Assembly: GCF_052056295.1 (NCBI RefSeq) | Contig: NZ_CP182493.1 | Location: 806,001-870,000 of the forward strand | Direction: 5' to 3' | Length of the DNA: 64,000 bases | DNA from: Catenovulum sp052056295 | GTDB taxonomy: Bacteria > Pseudomonadota > Gammaproteobacteria > Enterobacterales > Alteromonadaceae | In this document: piece after piece, positions 36,572 through 45,596 of the stretch | How positions within the stretch are numbered: position 1 is the first letter of the stretch | How the letters are laid out: each line of letters starts with the position of its first letter | The notes under the pieces: model-generated | What the model was told of the DNA's origin: nothing | Database searches by the model: none | The model's input: only the letters and a program-made list of their open reading frames with translations | Translations under genes and position numbers: made by a program

Positions 36572-36609
36572 AGAACTTTGCGAAATTAGCGTTTTGCAAA
36601 GTTCTTATT
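36572..36609 (+). terminator. Terminator after the lysine-rich gene
   Basis: Perfect 10-bp stem AGAACTTTGC / GCAAAGTTCT (36572-36581 and 36595-36604) followed by TATTT. Confidence 0.65.
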
Positions 36610-36670
36610 TGATACATCTACCCTGCCCGCCAAAATTCTCTGCTTTTGACAAAATATGTCAAAAATTCCC

Positions 36671-36699
36671 TTGAAAGTACTAGACTGCACCACAATATT
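36671..36699 (+). promoter_or_regulatory. Predicted promoter of yccA
   Basis: TTGAAA (36671-36676), a 17-bp spacer and AATATT (36694-36699). The palindrome TTTGACA-aaata-TGTCAAA (36645-36663) lies just upstream and could be an activator or repressor site. Confidence 0.4.
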
Positions 36700-36789
36700 C
36701 TGTAACATTAAATGCAACCAAATTAAAAATAATCGTTCTAACCATAGAACTTATTTAATAAACAATTTCACTTAACAAAGAGGTGTAAT

Positions 36790-37458
36790 ATGGAAAACCG
36801 CACAACTTACGTTGATCATGCCAGTTCATCCGTACTAGAAACCAACAAGGTATTACGCAATACCTATTCACTATTAGCTATGACATTAGCATTCAGTGCT
36901 GCTGTAGCAGGCATTACTGGTGCTATGAACTTACCAATGCCACACTGGATTGTTTTCTTAGTAGGTGCATACGGTTTAATGTTCTTAGTGCATAAAACCG
37001 CTAACTCTTCTATGGGTATTGTCAGCTGCTTCGCGTTCACTGGTTTTATGGGTTACACCTTAGGTCCAATGCTTTCTATGGTAGTAGCAGCAGGTGCGAG
37101 TGACTTAATCGTACTAGCATTAGGTGGTACAGCCCTAACCTTCTTTGGTTTGTCTGCGTACGTGTTAACAACTAAGAAAGACATGTCGTTCTTAGGTGGC
37201 ATGATGATGGCTGGCTTTGTAGTACTTATCGTAGCTATGCTCGCTAACATCTTCTTGCAAATTCCAGCGATATCTTTAGCAATTAGTGCAATGTTCATCT
37301 TGTTCTCATCTGGTGCGATTTTAATGCAAACCAGTGCGATTATTCACGGTGGTGAGCGTAACTACATATTAGCAACTATTAGCTTATATGTTTCTATCTA
37401 CAATATTTTTGTTAGCTTATTGCAATTATTAATGGCATTTGCTGGCAACGACGATTAA
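36790..37458 (+). CDS. yccA: Bax inhibitor-1/YccA-family inner-membrane protein
   Basis: 222 residues with seven predicted membrane helices and a short cytoplasmic N-terminus (MENRTTYVDHASSSVLETNKVLRNTYSLLA). The sequence is close in layout to E. coli YccA of the BI-1 family, which interacts with the FtsH-HflKC membrane protease and protects SecY under jamming. AGAGG lies 7 bp before the ATG. A strong terminator follows. Its neighbour on the plus strand is the tus cluster; E. coli likewise has yccA next to tusE. Confidence 0.88.
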   Translation: MENRTTYVDHASSSVLETNKVLRNTYSLLAMTLAFSAAVAGITGAMNLPMPHWIVFLVGAYGLMFLVHKTANSSMGIVSCFAFTGFMGYTLGPMLSMVVAAGASDLIVLALGGTALTFFGLSAYVLTTKKDMSFLGGMMMAGFVVLIVAMLANIFLQIPAISLAISAMFILFSSGAILMQTSAIIHGGERNYILATISLYVSIYNIFVSLLQLLMAFAGNDD

Positions 37459-37478
37459 TCTTTAACTAGATAAACGTC

Positions 37479-37509
37479 AAAAAAGGCCTCTGTTGAGGCC
37501 TTTTTTATT
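37479..37509 (+). terminator. Rho-independent terminator of yccA
   Basis: Stem AAAAAAGGCCTC / GAGGCCTTTTTT with loop TGTT; strong on both strands. Confidence 0.88.
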
Positions 37510-37547
37510 TCTAATGATAAACAAGCAAGTTATTAGCATTATCTATC

Positions 37548-37931
37548 ATGGCAAAAATTTTACTTTTTATTACCAGTGGTCCTGAAACAGATAGTGGCCA
37601 AAGCGCGCTGAGCTACGCTCAGCAAGCTGTAAAACACCACTCACTAGCAGGCGTATTCTTTTATTCCGATGCTGTTTACGTTGCAAATAAGCTGCGAACA
37701 CCGCCATCAGACGAAATAAATCTAACACAAGGCTGGCAAACCCTAAGTCAGCAACATGATGTTGAGCTCATTGTCTGTTCAGCTGCCGCACAAAGACGTG
37801 GAATTCTAGACGCTAGTGAAGCCGATTATCATGGTTTAGTCGGCGATAGCCTAGCGCAACATTTCCGCATTGGTGGATTAGGTGAATATGTAGAACTACA
37901 AATGCAAGCTGACAGAGTGGTACAGTTTTAA
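37548..37931 (+). CDS. tusD: Sulfur relay protein TusD
   Basis: 127 residues of the DsrE-like fold. The sulfur-carrying Cys77 lies in ELIVCSAAAQRRGI, equivalent to the essential Cys of E. coli TusD. TusBCD receives persulfide sulfur from TusA and passes it to TusE and then MnmA for 2-thiouridine in tRNA. The stop overlaps the tusC start (TAATG), which is typical of a coupled operon. The spacing to the previous terminator is only about 40 bp, so its promoter must be short or inside that region. Confidence 0.92.
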   Translation: MAKILLFITSGPETDSGQSALSYAQQAVKHHSLAGVFFYSDAVYVANKLRTPPSDEINLTQGWQTLSQQHDVELIVCSAAAQRRGILDASEADYHGLVGDSLAQHFRIGGLGEYVELQMQADRVVQF

Positions 37932-38293
37932 TGAATAATCACAAACACGCCATAATATTTAATCACTCCCCTTTTACCAATGATAAAGGTAAAGAAGGCT
38001 TAGAGTTAGCACTAACCTTAGCTACCTATGAGCAGTCTGTTGCATTATTTTTTACTGGTAACGCACCTTTGCAGCTGACAACACAAATAGCTGCTGACAA
38101 GCTTAATCGCAAAAACTACAGCCAAGGATTTAAAGCTTTAGACTTATACGATATTGAAGAAGTATATCTTGAGCAAACGGCGATGGAGGATTTGCAACTG
38201 CAAGAAAATAATTTAGCAATTGAAGCTCAACTGCTATCAGCCGAGGCTTTTTTGGCTAAGTTAAGTGAATTTGATGTTGTACTAGAGTTTTAA
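37931..38293 (+). CDS. tusC: Sulfur relay protein TusC
   Basis: 120 residues, DsrE/DsrF-like fold (HAIIFNHSPFTNDKGKEGLELAL). No Cys is needed in TusC, and none is present. It is the structural partner of TusD and TusB in a hexameric complex. It overlaps tusD by one base and lies 10 bp before tusB. Confidence 0.9.
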   Translation: MNNHKHAIIFNHSPFTNDKGKEGLELALTLATYEQSVALFFTGNAPLQLTTQIAADKLNRKNYSQGFKALDLYDIEEVYLEQTAMEDLQLQENNLAIEAQLLSAEAFLAKLSEFDVVLEF

Positions 38294-38303
38294 GGGGATA
38301 ACT

Positions 38304-38582
38304 ATGCCAAAACCATTGTATACGGTTAAAAGCGTTTTAAGTTCGACTAGAGTATCCGAGCTAGCACAACAACTTAAAAACAAAGCCATCTTATTTACTG
38401 AAGATGGCTGCTATAACTTACTCAAAAGTGAAATACAGCAATTTGAGCAATGCCATGTACTCGCTGATGATGCATCAGCCCGAGGTTTATCTTGTACACA
38501 GCCCAGCCAAATTTGGTTATCCAAGCAAGAATGGGTAGAATTAACCATTAAACACCAGCCTATTATTCAAATTGGTAATTAA
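38304..38582 (+). CDS. tusB: Sulfur relay protein TusB
   Basis: 92 residues of the DsrH/TusB type (short, divergent; ILFTEDGCYNLL, ending WVELTIKHQPIIQIGN). Identity is supported mainly by its place between tusC and tusE and by the length. GGGG lies upstream of the ATG. It completes the TusBCD complex. Confidence 0.85.
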   Translation: MPKPLYTVKSVLSSTRVSELAQQLKNKAILFTEDGCYNLLKSEIQQFEQCHVLADDASARGLSCTQPSQIWLSKQEWVELTIKHQPIIQIGN

Positions 38583-38590
38583 CGAATCGT

Positions 38591-38926
38591 ATGAGTGAAC
38601 TTGTATTTAATCAGCAGGCTATTGCTTTAGACAAACATGGATATTTACAAAACTATTTAGACTGGAGTGAAGCGCTCGCCCCTGTGTTAGCAGAGCAAGA
38701 AAATATTGAGTTAACTGAGTCTCACTGGGAAGTGATTTGGTTTGTGCGTAACTTCTATTTGGAGTTTAAAACCAGCCCTGCGATTCGAATTTTGGTGAAA
38801 GCAATTGGACAAAAGTTGGGCAAAGAGAAAGGTAACAGTCCATATTTGTACAAGTTATTTCCAAAAGGCCCAGCTAAACAAGCGACAAAAATAGCGGGTT
38901 TACCAAAACCCGCTAAATGCATCTAA
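38591..38926 (+). CDS. tusE: Sulfur relay protein TusE (DsrC family)
   Basis: 111 residues. The DsrC-family C-terminal arm ends PKPAKCI with the catalytic Cys110 as penultimate residue, and the core motif LTESHWEVIWFVRNFY is clear. TusE takes persulfide sulfur from TusD and hands it to MnmA. It is the last gene of the tusDCBE unit. A perfect 10-bp hairpin (38892-38901 with 38906-38915) lies inside the last codons before the Cys codon. Confidence 0.93.
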   Translation: MSELVFNQQAIALDKHGYLQNYLDWSEALAPVLAEQENIELTESHWEVIWFVRNFYLEFKTSPAIRILVKAIGQKLGKEKGNSPYLYKLFPKGPAKQATKIAGLPKPAKCI

Positions 38927-38934
38927 TCATCACA

Positions 38935-38953
38935 AAGGGCGGTTTTAGCCCTT
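38935..38953. terminator. Short hairpin between tusE and the convergent small membrane gene
   Basis: AAGGGC / GCCCTT stem with a 7-base loop that contains the stop codon of the small minus-strand gene. No T run follows, so it is a weak candidate for a shared terminator. Confidence 0.35.
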
Positions 38954-39082
38954 AGCTGATTTCCATGTTAGGTAAGCGTCAAAAGCCAGCACTAACACAG
39001 AGCCAAATATGGCGATAATAAGCAACCAATAGACTGCTTTTAAAAATAATTTAACCGGTGATGGTTGTGATCTTTTCGCCAT
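38945..39082 (-). CDS. 45-residue single-pass membrane protein downstream of serS
   Basis: ATG at 39082 with GGAG 5 bp upstream. The product starts MAKRSQPSPVKLFLKAVYW, has one clear membrane helix (about residues 15-37, rich in Ile, Leu, Val and Phe) and ends TWKSAKG. The basic N-terminus suggests an N-in orientation. It lies 18 bp after serS on the same strand, so it should be co-transcribed with it. I recognise no family. Conservation of the frame in relatives would decide whether it is real. Confidence 0.6.
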   Translation of the reverse strand: MAKRSQPSPVKLFLKAVYWLLIIAIFGSVLVLAFDAYLTWKSAKG

Positions 39083-39100
39083 ATCAACTCCAATACAAAA

Positions 39101-40393
39101 TTAGGCAGAAATAACCGTTAAGCCGCCCATATAAGGCTGTAATACTTCAGGCACTTTAATAGAACCATCAGCTTGCTGATAATTCTCTAAAATTGCCACT
39201 AAAGTACGACCTACTGCTAGACCCGAACCATTTAGAGTATGTAACAATTCTGGCTTTTTCGCACCTTTTCTACGCAATCTAGCTTGCATACGACGTGCTT
39301 GGAAGTCTTGCATGTTAGAACAAGATGAAATTTCACGATAACAATCTTGCGCTGGTAACCAAACTTCTAAATCGTAAGTTTTAGCTGCGCCAAAGCCCAT
39401 ATCGCCAGTACATAACGCCATTACACGGTAAGGTAAGTTCAATAGCTGCAATACTTTTTCAGCATGGCCGGTTAAATCTTCAAGCGCTTGCATTGAATCT
39501 TCTGGTTTAACCAACTGAACTAATTCAACTTTATCAAACTGATGTTGACGAATTAAACCGCGAGTATCGCGACCTGATGAACCAGCTTCAGAACGGAAAC
39601 AAGGAGTATGCGCGGTTAATTTAACTGGCAATTGTTCTTCATCAAAAATCTCATCACGCGCTAAGTTAGTTAATGGCACTTCCGCTGTTGGGATAAGTGA
39701 CATACCCGCACCGTCAGCAGATAAAGGCTGAGTATGGAATAAATCTTCACCAAACTTTGGCAACTGGCCTGTACCATATAAGCTGTCAGAGTTAACAATG
39801 TAAGGCACATAAGTTTCGCTATAACCATGCTCTTGGGTATGTAAATCCAGCATAAACTGCGACAAAGCTCGATGCATACGCGCTATTTGGCCACGCATAA
39901 CCACAAAGCGAGCAGCTGACAATTTAACACCACTTTCGAAGTCTAAACCTTTACCTAAAGCTTCGGCTAAATCTACATGGTCTTTTACCGCAAAATCAAA
40001 GCTAGGCACTGTACCCCATTTGCGCACTTCAACATTATCAGCTTCGTCGGCACCAACTGGCACTGATTCATCAGGTAAATTAGGGATGCCTAAAGTTAAG
40101 CTGTCCCATTGTTGCATAACTTCTGCAAGCTCAGTTTTAGCTGCGTCTAATGCTGAGCCCAACTCACCTACTTGTGCTAACAAAGGCGCAATGTCTTCGC
40201 CAGCCGCTTTGGCTTTACCTATGTTTTTTGAACGGGCATTACGCTCGTTTTGTAAGTTTTCAGTTTTAACTTGAATGGCTTTACGTTTTTCTTCTAATTG
40301 AACTAACGCATCAACATCTAACTTAAAACCACGAGTTTCTAATCGTGCGGCAACTTGCTCTAAGTCGCTACGTAAAATTTTAGGATCTAACAT
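39101..40393 (-). CDS. serS: Seryl-tRNA synthetase
   Basis: 430 residues, class II synthetase. The N-terminal coiled-coil arm (about 27-100, EEKRKAIQVKTENLQNERNA) contacts the long variable arm of tRNA-Ser. Motif 2 is FRSEAGSSGRDTRGLIRQH and motif 3 is NGSGLAVGRTLVAILENYQ. The enzyme charges tRNA-Ser and tRNA-Sec with serine. It sits at the end of the ftsK-lolA-rarA-crcB-serS block, 18 bp after crcB. A tRNA-Ser gene lies 3.3 kb away on the same strand. Confidence 0.97.
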   Translation of the reverse strand: MLDPKILRSDLEQVAARLETRGFKLDVDALVQLEEKRKAIQVKTENLQNERNARSKNIGKAKAAGEDIAPLLAQVGELGSALDAAKTELAEVMQQWDSLTLGIPNLPDESVPVGADEADNVEVRKWGTVPSFDFAVKDHVDLAEALGKGLDFESGVKLSAARFVVMRGQIARMHRALSQFMLDLHTQEHGYSETYVPYIVNSDSLYGTGQLPKFGEDLFHTQPLSADGAGMSLIPTAEVPLTNLARDEIFDEEQLPVKLTAHTPCFRSEAGSSGRDTRGLIRQHQFDKVELVQLVKPEDSMQALEDLTGHAEKVLQLLNLPYRVMALCTGDMGFGAAKTYDLEVWLPAQDCYREISSCSNMQDFQARRMQARLRRKGAKKPELLHTLNGSGLAVGRTLVAILENYQQADGSIKVPEVLQPYMGGLTVISA

Positions 40394-40411
40394 TCTATAA
40401 CCAGTTCTTTT

Positions 40412-40786
40412 TTAAAATTTAATCCCGACTAATTTACTGCCTATCCAAGCAGCAAACAGACAAACAAAAACGTTTAATAATATATTCAGACTCGCTTTAA
40501 TCCATGCGCCTTGTTGCAATAACAACAAAGTGTCCATAGAAAATGTTGAGAAGGTAGTTAACGCCCCTAAAAAGCCGATACCAATAAATGTACGCCAAGG
40601 AATTAATTGCACATATCCTTGGGCGATTAAGGTATATAAAAAGCCAATTATCAGCGAGCCCAAAACATTGACCAGCAGTGTACCAAAAGGAAACTCTTTA
40701 CCAAACCAGATTAACGCTTGTTGTGAAAGAAAATATCTTAAACACGCACCCAAAGCGCCACCAATCGCAATAAACACATAAGTCAC
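40412..40786 (-). CDS. crcB: Fluoride-specific ion channel CrcB/Fluc
   Basis: 124 residues with four membrane helices. Family marks are GGALGACLRYFLS at the N-terminus, the central GTLLVNVLGS with the Asn, and GALTTFSTFSMD with the Phe-box and Na-site region. It exports fluoride as a dual-topology dimer. No crcB/fluoride riboswitch is visible before it, because the gene starts 2 bp after rarA inside the operon. Confidence 0.93.
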   Translation of the reverse strand: MTYVFIAIGGALGACLRYFLSQQALIWFGKEFPFGTLLVNVLGSLIIGFLYTLIAQGYVQLIPWRTFIGIGFLGALTTFSTFSMDTLLLLQQGAWIKASLNILLNVFVCLFAAWIGSKLVGIKF

Positions 40787-40788
40787 GA

Positions 40789-42117
40789 CTATTCGTACCT
40801 CTTATTTGTGCTCTGCTGGTCAAGATTAGCGAGGTAATCTAGTTTTTGTTGAATTTTACTTTCAATACCACGTTCGGTCGGAAAATAATATTTTGTATCC
40901 TTAATTTCCTCAGGCATATAACACTCGCCTGCCGCATATGCGTTCGCTTCGTTATGTGCATATCTATATTCTGCGCCATGGCCAAGTGATTTATTAATTT
41001 GGGTCGGCGCGTTGCGCAAGTGAAACGGCACATCAAAGCTAGGTAAATTTTCAGCATCACGCAATGCTGCTTTAAACGCAGTGTACACAGCATTACTTTT
41101 TGCAGCACTCGCAAGATATACAGCCGCTTGAGCAATCGCCCTTTCACCTTCTGCAGGACCAACTCGGGTATAGCAATCCCATGCATTTAACGCAACTTGC
41201 ATAGCTCTTGGGTCTGCATTACCAATATCTTCAGAGGCTATGGCTAATAATCTACGGGCAACATATAAAGGGTCAACACCCGATTTCAACATGCGCGCAT
41301 ACCAATACAAAGCGCCATCTGGCGATGAGCCACGAACAGATTTGTGAAAAGCAGAGATCATGTCGTAAAACAGATCGCCTCCCTTATCACCCGCGACTAC
41401 TTTATGCTCTAACAGAGTTTGTACATGCTCATCAGTTATCTTACGCTGGCCGTTTTCATCAGCTTCCGACATATCTGTAAGAATTTCTAACAAATTAAGC
41501 AATTTACGCGCATCACCATCGCTGTAGTCAACTAGCGCATTTTGAATATCGGCTGGAATTTCTAGCGTGGCCGATTCACCACTATGTTGTGGGCGATTTT
41601 TAACTTGGGTGATTAATTGTAATAAATCATCTTTGTTGTGCTTTTTCAGTAGGTAAACACGCGCTCGCGATAATAAAGCTCTGTTTAGTTCAAACCCTGG
41701 ATTTTCGGTAGTTGCACCAACAAAAATAACAGTGCCATCTTCGATATACGGCAAAAATGCATCTTGTTGCGATTTGTTGAACCTATGTACCTCATCAACA
41801 AACAACACAGTTTTTTGCCCTTGCGCTTGGGCGACATTTTTTGCATTGTCGATGGCCTGGCGAATATCCTTTACACCAGAGGTAACAGCTGAGATACGTT
41901 CAATGTGTGCATTGGCGTATTGAGCAATTAATTCTGCAAGAGTGGTTTTGCCAGTACCCGGCGGCCCCCACAAAATAAGTGAATGCACACGGCCAGACTT
42001 TATCGCTTTAAATAAGGGTTTATCTGGCCCTAATATGTGCGACTGACCAATGTACTGTTCAATAGTCTGCGCACGCATACGCGCTGCTAAAGGCTTATTC
42101 AACTCATCAAATAACAT
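40789..42117 (-). CDS. rarA: Replication-associated recombination protein A (MgsA/RarA AAA+ ATPase)
   Basis: 442 residues. AAA+ core with Walker A GPPGTGKT (51-58), Walker B FVDEVHRFNKSQQD and GATTENPGFELNRALLSRARVY (sensor 1 and arginine finger). The C-terminal tetramerisation domain follows (SVRGSSPDGALYWYARML, ASEDIGNADP). It acts at stalled replication forks. It is placed 22 bp after lolA and directly before crcB, the usual order in this group. Confidence 0.95.
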   Translation of the reverse strand: MLFDELNKPLAARMRAQTIEQYIGQSHILGPDKPLFKAIKSGRVHSLILWGPPGTGKTTLAELIAQYANAHIERISAVTSGVKDIRQAIDNAKNVAQAQGQKTVLFVDEVHRFNKSQQDAFLPYIEDGTVIFVGATTENPGFELNRALLSRARVYLLKKHNKDDLLQLITQVKNRPQHSGESATLEIPADIQNALVDYSDGDARKLLNLLEILTDMSEADENGQRKITDEHVQTLLEHKVVAGDKGGDLFYDMISAFHKSVRGSSPDGALYWYARMLKSGVDPLYVARRLLAIASEDIGNADPRAMQVALNAWDCYTRVGPAEGERAIAQAAVYLASAAKSNAVYTAFKAALRDAENLPSFDVPFHLRNAPTQINKSLGHGAEYRYAHNEANAYAAGECYMPEEIKDTKYYFPTERGIESKIQQKLDYLANLDQQSTNKRYE

Positions 42118-42139
42118 GATTAAAAATTAGCTTAACTTG

Positions 42140-42766
42140 TTATCTTTGGTCGTCTACTTCAATGCCATCTTCTATAGCAAATTTGAAGTAGTTCGCTGCA
42201 TAATCACTGCTGTTACGTAAGTTAAATGCAGTAAATGAGTATTCGCTTAATTGGTTTTGTCTGTCTTTAATATTTAATGCTGTCACTTGGTCAGTTGCAG
42301 AAAAAGCTAAATCTACATAATCAATTTGCTGCTCTTGTGATTTAGCTTTTATGCGATAAGTTTTATCCGCAACTTTAGATATTTCATACGCCTGCCATGC
42401 ATCAGATGTTGGCTGTAATAATAATAAAATTGGGTTTGAATCAACTAAACTGATGTAGTTATAAATTGATACTTGCTCAACAAACGGGTCAAAAAACCAC
42501 ACACTTTGGCCATCTGACACTAATAAATTTTCGTTCGGTTCATAAGTTTGCCAACGAAATTTATTTGGTTGCACTATATCAACTTGACCTTGGGTGGTTT
42601 GCACCACCTTACCTTGACTATCCGTCACTTTTTGCGAGAACTGCGCGCTAAACCCTGATAAGGTTTGTAATTTTTGCTGTAATTCTTTTACTGCTTCACT
42701 TGCTTGTAAACCACACGCCATCATCACTAACGACGCGCCTAAAACCATTTTTTTTATAAACTGCAT
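42140..42766 (-). CDS. lolA: Outer-membrane lipoprotein carrier LolA
   Basis: 208 residues with an N-terminal signal peptide (FIKKMVLGASLVMMACGLQA, cleavage near residue 22). LolA core features include LSGFSAQFSQKVTD, NKFRWQTYEPNENLLVSDG and VWFFDPFVEQVSIY. It ferries lipoproteins from LolCDE to LolB across the periplasm, which the OmpA-like lipoprotein of the adhesin cluster would also need. Three bases separate it from the ftsK stop. Confidence 0.93.
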   Translation of the reverse strand: MQFIKKMVLGASLVMMACGLQASEAVKELQQKLQTLSGFSAQFSQKVTDSQGKVVQTTQGQVDIVQPNKFRWQTYEPNENLLVSDGQSVWFFDPFVEQVSIYNYISLVDSNPILLLLQPTSDAWQAYEISKVADKTYRIKAKSQEQQIDYVDLAFSATDQVTALNIKDRQNQLSEYSFTAFNLRNSSDYAANYFKFAIEDGIEVDDQR

Positions 42767-42769
42767 ATA

Positions 42770-45529
42770 TTAATCATCCAATTTTGGTGGCGCTGCCGCC
42801 AATACTTCACGTGCCCCGTTATGGCCTGCACTGGTTACGACCCCAGACATTTCCATTTGTTCCACAATACGAGCCGCACGATTATAACCAATTCTAAATT
42901 TACGTTGTACGCTAGAAACCGATACTTTGCGAGTTTCGGTTACAAAAGCTACGGCTTCATCATATAAAGCATCAACCTCTTCACCCTCTGCCATTTCTGG
43001 CTGCTCACCCGGTAATAAAATTTCTTCTTCGCCACTTAATACTTCATCAATGTAATCTGGTTTGCCGCGCAGCTTCCACTCAGCAACAACCGCATGTACT
43101 TCGTGATCATCAACAAAAGCACCGTGGGCACGGGTTGGGATATTCGTACCAGAAGGTTGATAAAGCATATCACCCATACCCAACAAACTTTCAGCACCTT
43201 GTTGGTCTAAAATAGTTCGAGAGTCAATTTTTGATGAAACCGATAAACCAATACGAGTTGGGATATTAGCTTTAATTAAACCTGTAATAACATCAACTGA
43301 CGGTCTTTGTGTCGCCAAAATTAAGTGAATACCAGCGGCACGTGCTTTTTGTGCAATACGTGCAATCAGCTCTTCAACTTTTTTCCCAACAATCATCATC
43401 ATGTCGGCAAATTCGTCAATCACCACAACTATACTCGGCAGTTTTTCAAGCTCTGGTGCACTTTCAGCCATGCTATCGCCTGGCTTCCATAATGGGTCAG
43501 TTAATGGCGTACCAGCTTCAATATTCTCTTCAACTTTGGCGTTAAAACCTTTTAGATTACGCACCCCAACGGCAGCCATTAATTTATAACGACGTTCCAT
43601 CTCTCCTACACACCAACGCAGTGCGTTTGATGCATCTTTCATGTCAGTCACAACTTCACACAATAAATGTGGGATGTCTTCGTAAATAGCAAGCTCCAAC
43701 ATTTTAGGGTCAATCATGATCATACGTAGCTCAGCCGGAGTCGCTTTATATAAAAAACTTAAAATCATGGTATTAACCAATACCGACTTACCCGAGCCAG
43801 TCGTACCCGCCACTAATACATGTGGCATTTTGGCCAAATCAGCAATAACAGGCTTACCCATAGTGTCGCAGCCCAACACCATAGTCAGAGGTGATTTCGA
43901 CTTTTCAAATGCATCCGTTTCAATAACTTCACTTAAGCGCACGGTTTCACGGTTCTTATTAGGAAGTTCTAAGCCGATGAAAGGTTTACCAGGAATAACC
44001 TCAACTACACGGACAGAAGCTGTAGATAATGAACGAGCTAAATCTTTGGATAGATTTGTAATGGCTGAAACTTTCACCCCTGGCGCTAAATCAAGCTCTA
44101 ACATAGTAATAACAGGGCCAGGATAAACCCCAACCACATCGGCTTTAATTTTATATTCAAGCAATTTAGCTTCAACTAAACGTGCGACAGCATCCATTTG
44201 CTCTTGAGTAATTGGGTTTTCTTTTTTGTCTGCTCTGTCTAGCAAATCAAATGATGGTAAAGGCGTGAGCGGTGGACGAGCAGCCTCTTCCGCCGCTATT
44301 TTTTCTTGCTCCGCCATAAAATCAGCATAAGAAGTTTGATCAGCTGATACTCGAATATGCGCTTTTTGTGGTTTCTCTGCTATTTGAACTGTGGCTTCAT
44401 CCTGATCTTCCGGCAACGGCAATAGAGTTTGTAATGTGTCTTCATCCATCTCAGCCAATTCTTTAAATTCTCCATGGCTGAAATCATCTGCTTGAATTTG
44501 CTCAAGACTTCCTAATTCTGGTTCTTTTCTTTCTGAGCTTGTTGAAGTTTCTGCAGCTAACTCTGGCGACTTGGCAACATCAGCAATTTTTGGCAATTCT
44601 AGTTTGTCATCGGCGGTTGTTTCTGGCTCTTTATTACCAAAAATTGAATCTAAACTAGGCATCAAACGCTTTTTAGCTGTCTCGGTTTGCTCTACAACCT
44701 GCTCATTATCAGACTCGACTTCATCGTTTTGTTGATCAGATTGATCTTGTTGCCACGGCAATTTATTCGTGCCTAACAAACGGGTTTGTGGCTTATCAGA
44801 AGTGTCTTCAAGCGCTTTAACAATGGTCGATTTATCTTCAGTGATATTTAAATCCGATTTAGCAAAGTCCGAATCATCAGAGTCTGCTTGTTGTCGTTTT
44901 TCGGCAAGCTTTTCTTTTAATTTATTAAATTGCTGCCACAACCAATCGCCAGCAAAAATAACGTACTCACCCGTTTTGTCGATTAAAAACAGCCAAGAAA
45001 CACCAAATAACAAAGTAACACCCGTGCAAAAAAAGCACAGTAACAACAAGGTTGAGCCAACAAAATTGAAATATGGCAGCATAGATTTACTGACGACATC
45101 ACCTAACAAACCACCAGATGAATACACAAATACGTCCGCAAAATTCATGCTAGACAGTGCTGTGGTTGAAACAAGCAACAGGATAAAACCGATTATACGC
45201 AACCCGAGAGCAAGGAAGTCGACCTCAAAGAAATTCGGTTTCTTTTGAAACAGTACCCAGCCCAGATAACTCACTGCCACAGGCACTAAATAAGCAACAG
45301 CGCCAAAAAAGAATAAAAGAATATCGGCAAGCCACGCGCCTATCGCTCCAGCCATATTGCGAACAGGCATATCGTAGCCAGATTGGCTCCAACTTGGGTC
45401 GAGCGGATCAAAAGAAACGAGTGCCAACATAAGATACAAAGCACAACAGCCGCAGGCTAATAATCCAACTTCAAGAAGGCGTTGAATACCCGTTAACGAT
45501 TTAGCTTGGGTGTTTTCGGTCAAAATCAT
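42770..45529 (-). CDS. ftsK: DNA translocase FtsK
   Basis: 919 residues from the ATG at 45529 (AGGTG 3 bp upstream; the in-frame GTG at 45535 is less likely). Four or five N-terminal membrane helices lie within about residues 15-195, followed by a Glu- and Gln-rich linker (200-400). The motor has Walker A GTTGSGKS (about 573-582), Walker B VVVIDEFADMMM and ILATQRPSVDVITGLIKANIPTR. The C-terminal gamma winged helix (SVSSVQRKFRIGYNRAARI) reads KOPS. It couples cell division to dimer resolution at dif. The linker is shorter than in E. coli. Confidence 0.96.
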   Translation of the reverse strand: MILTENTQAKSLTGIQRLLEVGLLACGCCALYLMLALVSFDPLDPSWSQSGYDMPVRNMAGAIGAWLADILLFFFGAVAYLVPVAVSYLGWVLFQKKPNFFEVDFLALGLRIIGFILLLVSTTALSSMNFADVFVYSSGGLLGDVVSKSMLPYFNFVGSTLLLLCFFCTGVTLLFGVSWLFLIDKTGEYVIFAGDWLWQQFNKLKEKLAEKRQQADSDDSDFAKSDLNITEDKSTIVKALEDTSDKPQTRLLGTNKLPWQQDQSDQQNDEVESDNEQVVEQTETAKKRLMPSLDSIFGNKEPETTADDKLELPKIADVAKSPELAAETSTSSERKEPELGSLEQIQADDFSHGEFKELAEMDEDTLQTLLPLPEDQDEATVQIAEKPQKAHIRVSADQTSYADFMAEQEKIAAEEAARPPLTPLPSFDLLDRADKKENPITQEQMDAVARLVEAKLLEYKIKADVVGVYPGPVITMLELDLAPGVKVSAITNLSKDLARSLSTASVRVVEVIPGKPFIGLELPNKNRETVRLSEVIETDAFEKSKSPLTMVLGCDTMGKPVIADLAKMPHVLVAGTTGSGKSVLVNTMILSFLYKATPAELRMIMIDPKMLELAIYEDIPHLLCEVVTDMKDASNALRWCVGEMERRYKLMAAVGVRNLKGFNAKVEENIEAGTPLTDPLWKPGDSMAESAPELEKLPSIVVVIDEFADMMMIVGKKVEELIARIAQKARAAGIHLILATQRPSVDVITGLIKANIPTRIGLSVSSKIDSRTILDQQGAESLLGMGDMLYQPSGTNIPTRAHGAFVDDHEVHAVVAEWKLRGKPDYIDEVLSGEEEILLPGEQPEMAEGEEVDALYDEAVAFVTETRKVSVSSVQRKFRIGYNRAARIVEQMEMSGVVTSAGHNGAREVLAAAPPKLDD

Positions 45530-45596
45530 ACTCACCTGTTATAGTTATTTCCGCGTGACATTCTAACGTGATTTAACATCTTAATAAATTATTACG

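Noticed and set aside
36420..36617. Minus-strand 65-codon frame
   Set aside because: Its Phe/Ala-rich product is the complement of the lysine-rich gene; the plus strand has the ribosome site and terminator.
36659..36699. Heat-shock (sigma-32) promoter for yccA, suggested by CCCTTGAA
   Set aside because: The matching -10 (CCCCAT-type) is not present at the right distance; a sigma-70 reading fits better.
40787..40860. Fluoride riboswitch before crcB
   Set aside because: crcB follows rarA by 2 bp inside an operon, leaving no leader for a riboswitch.
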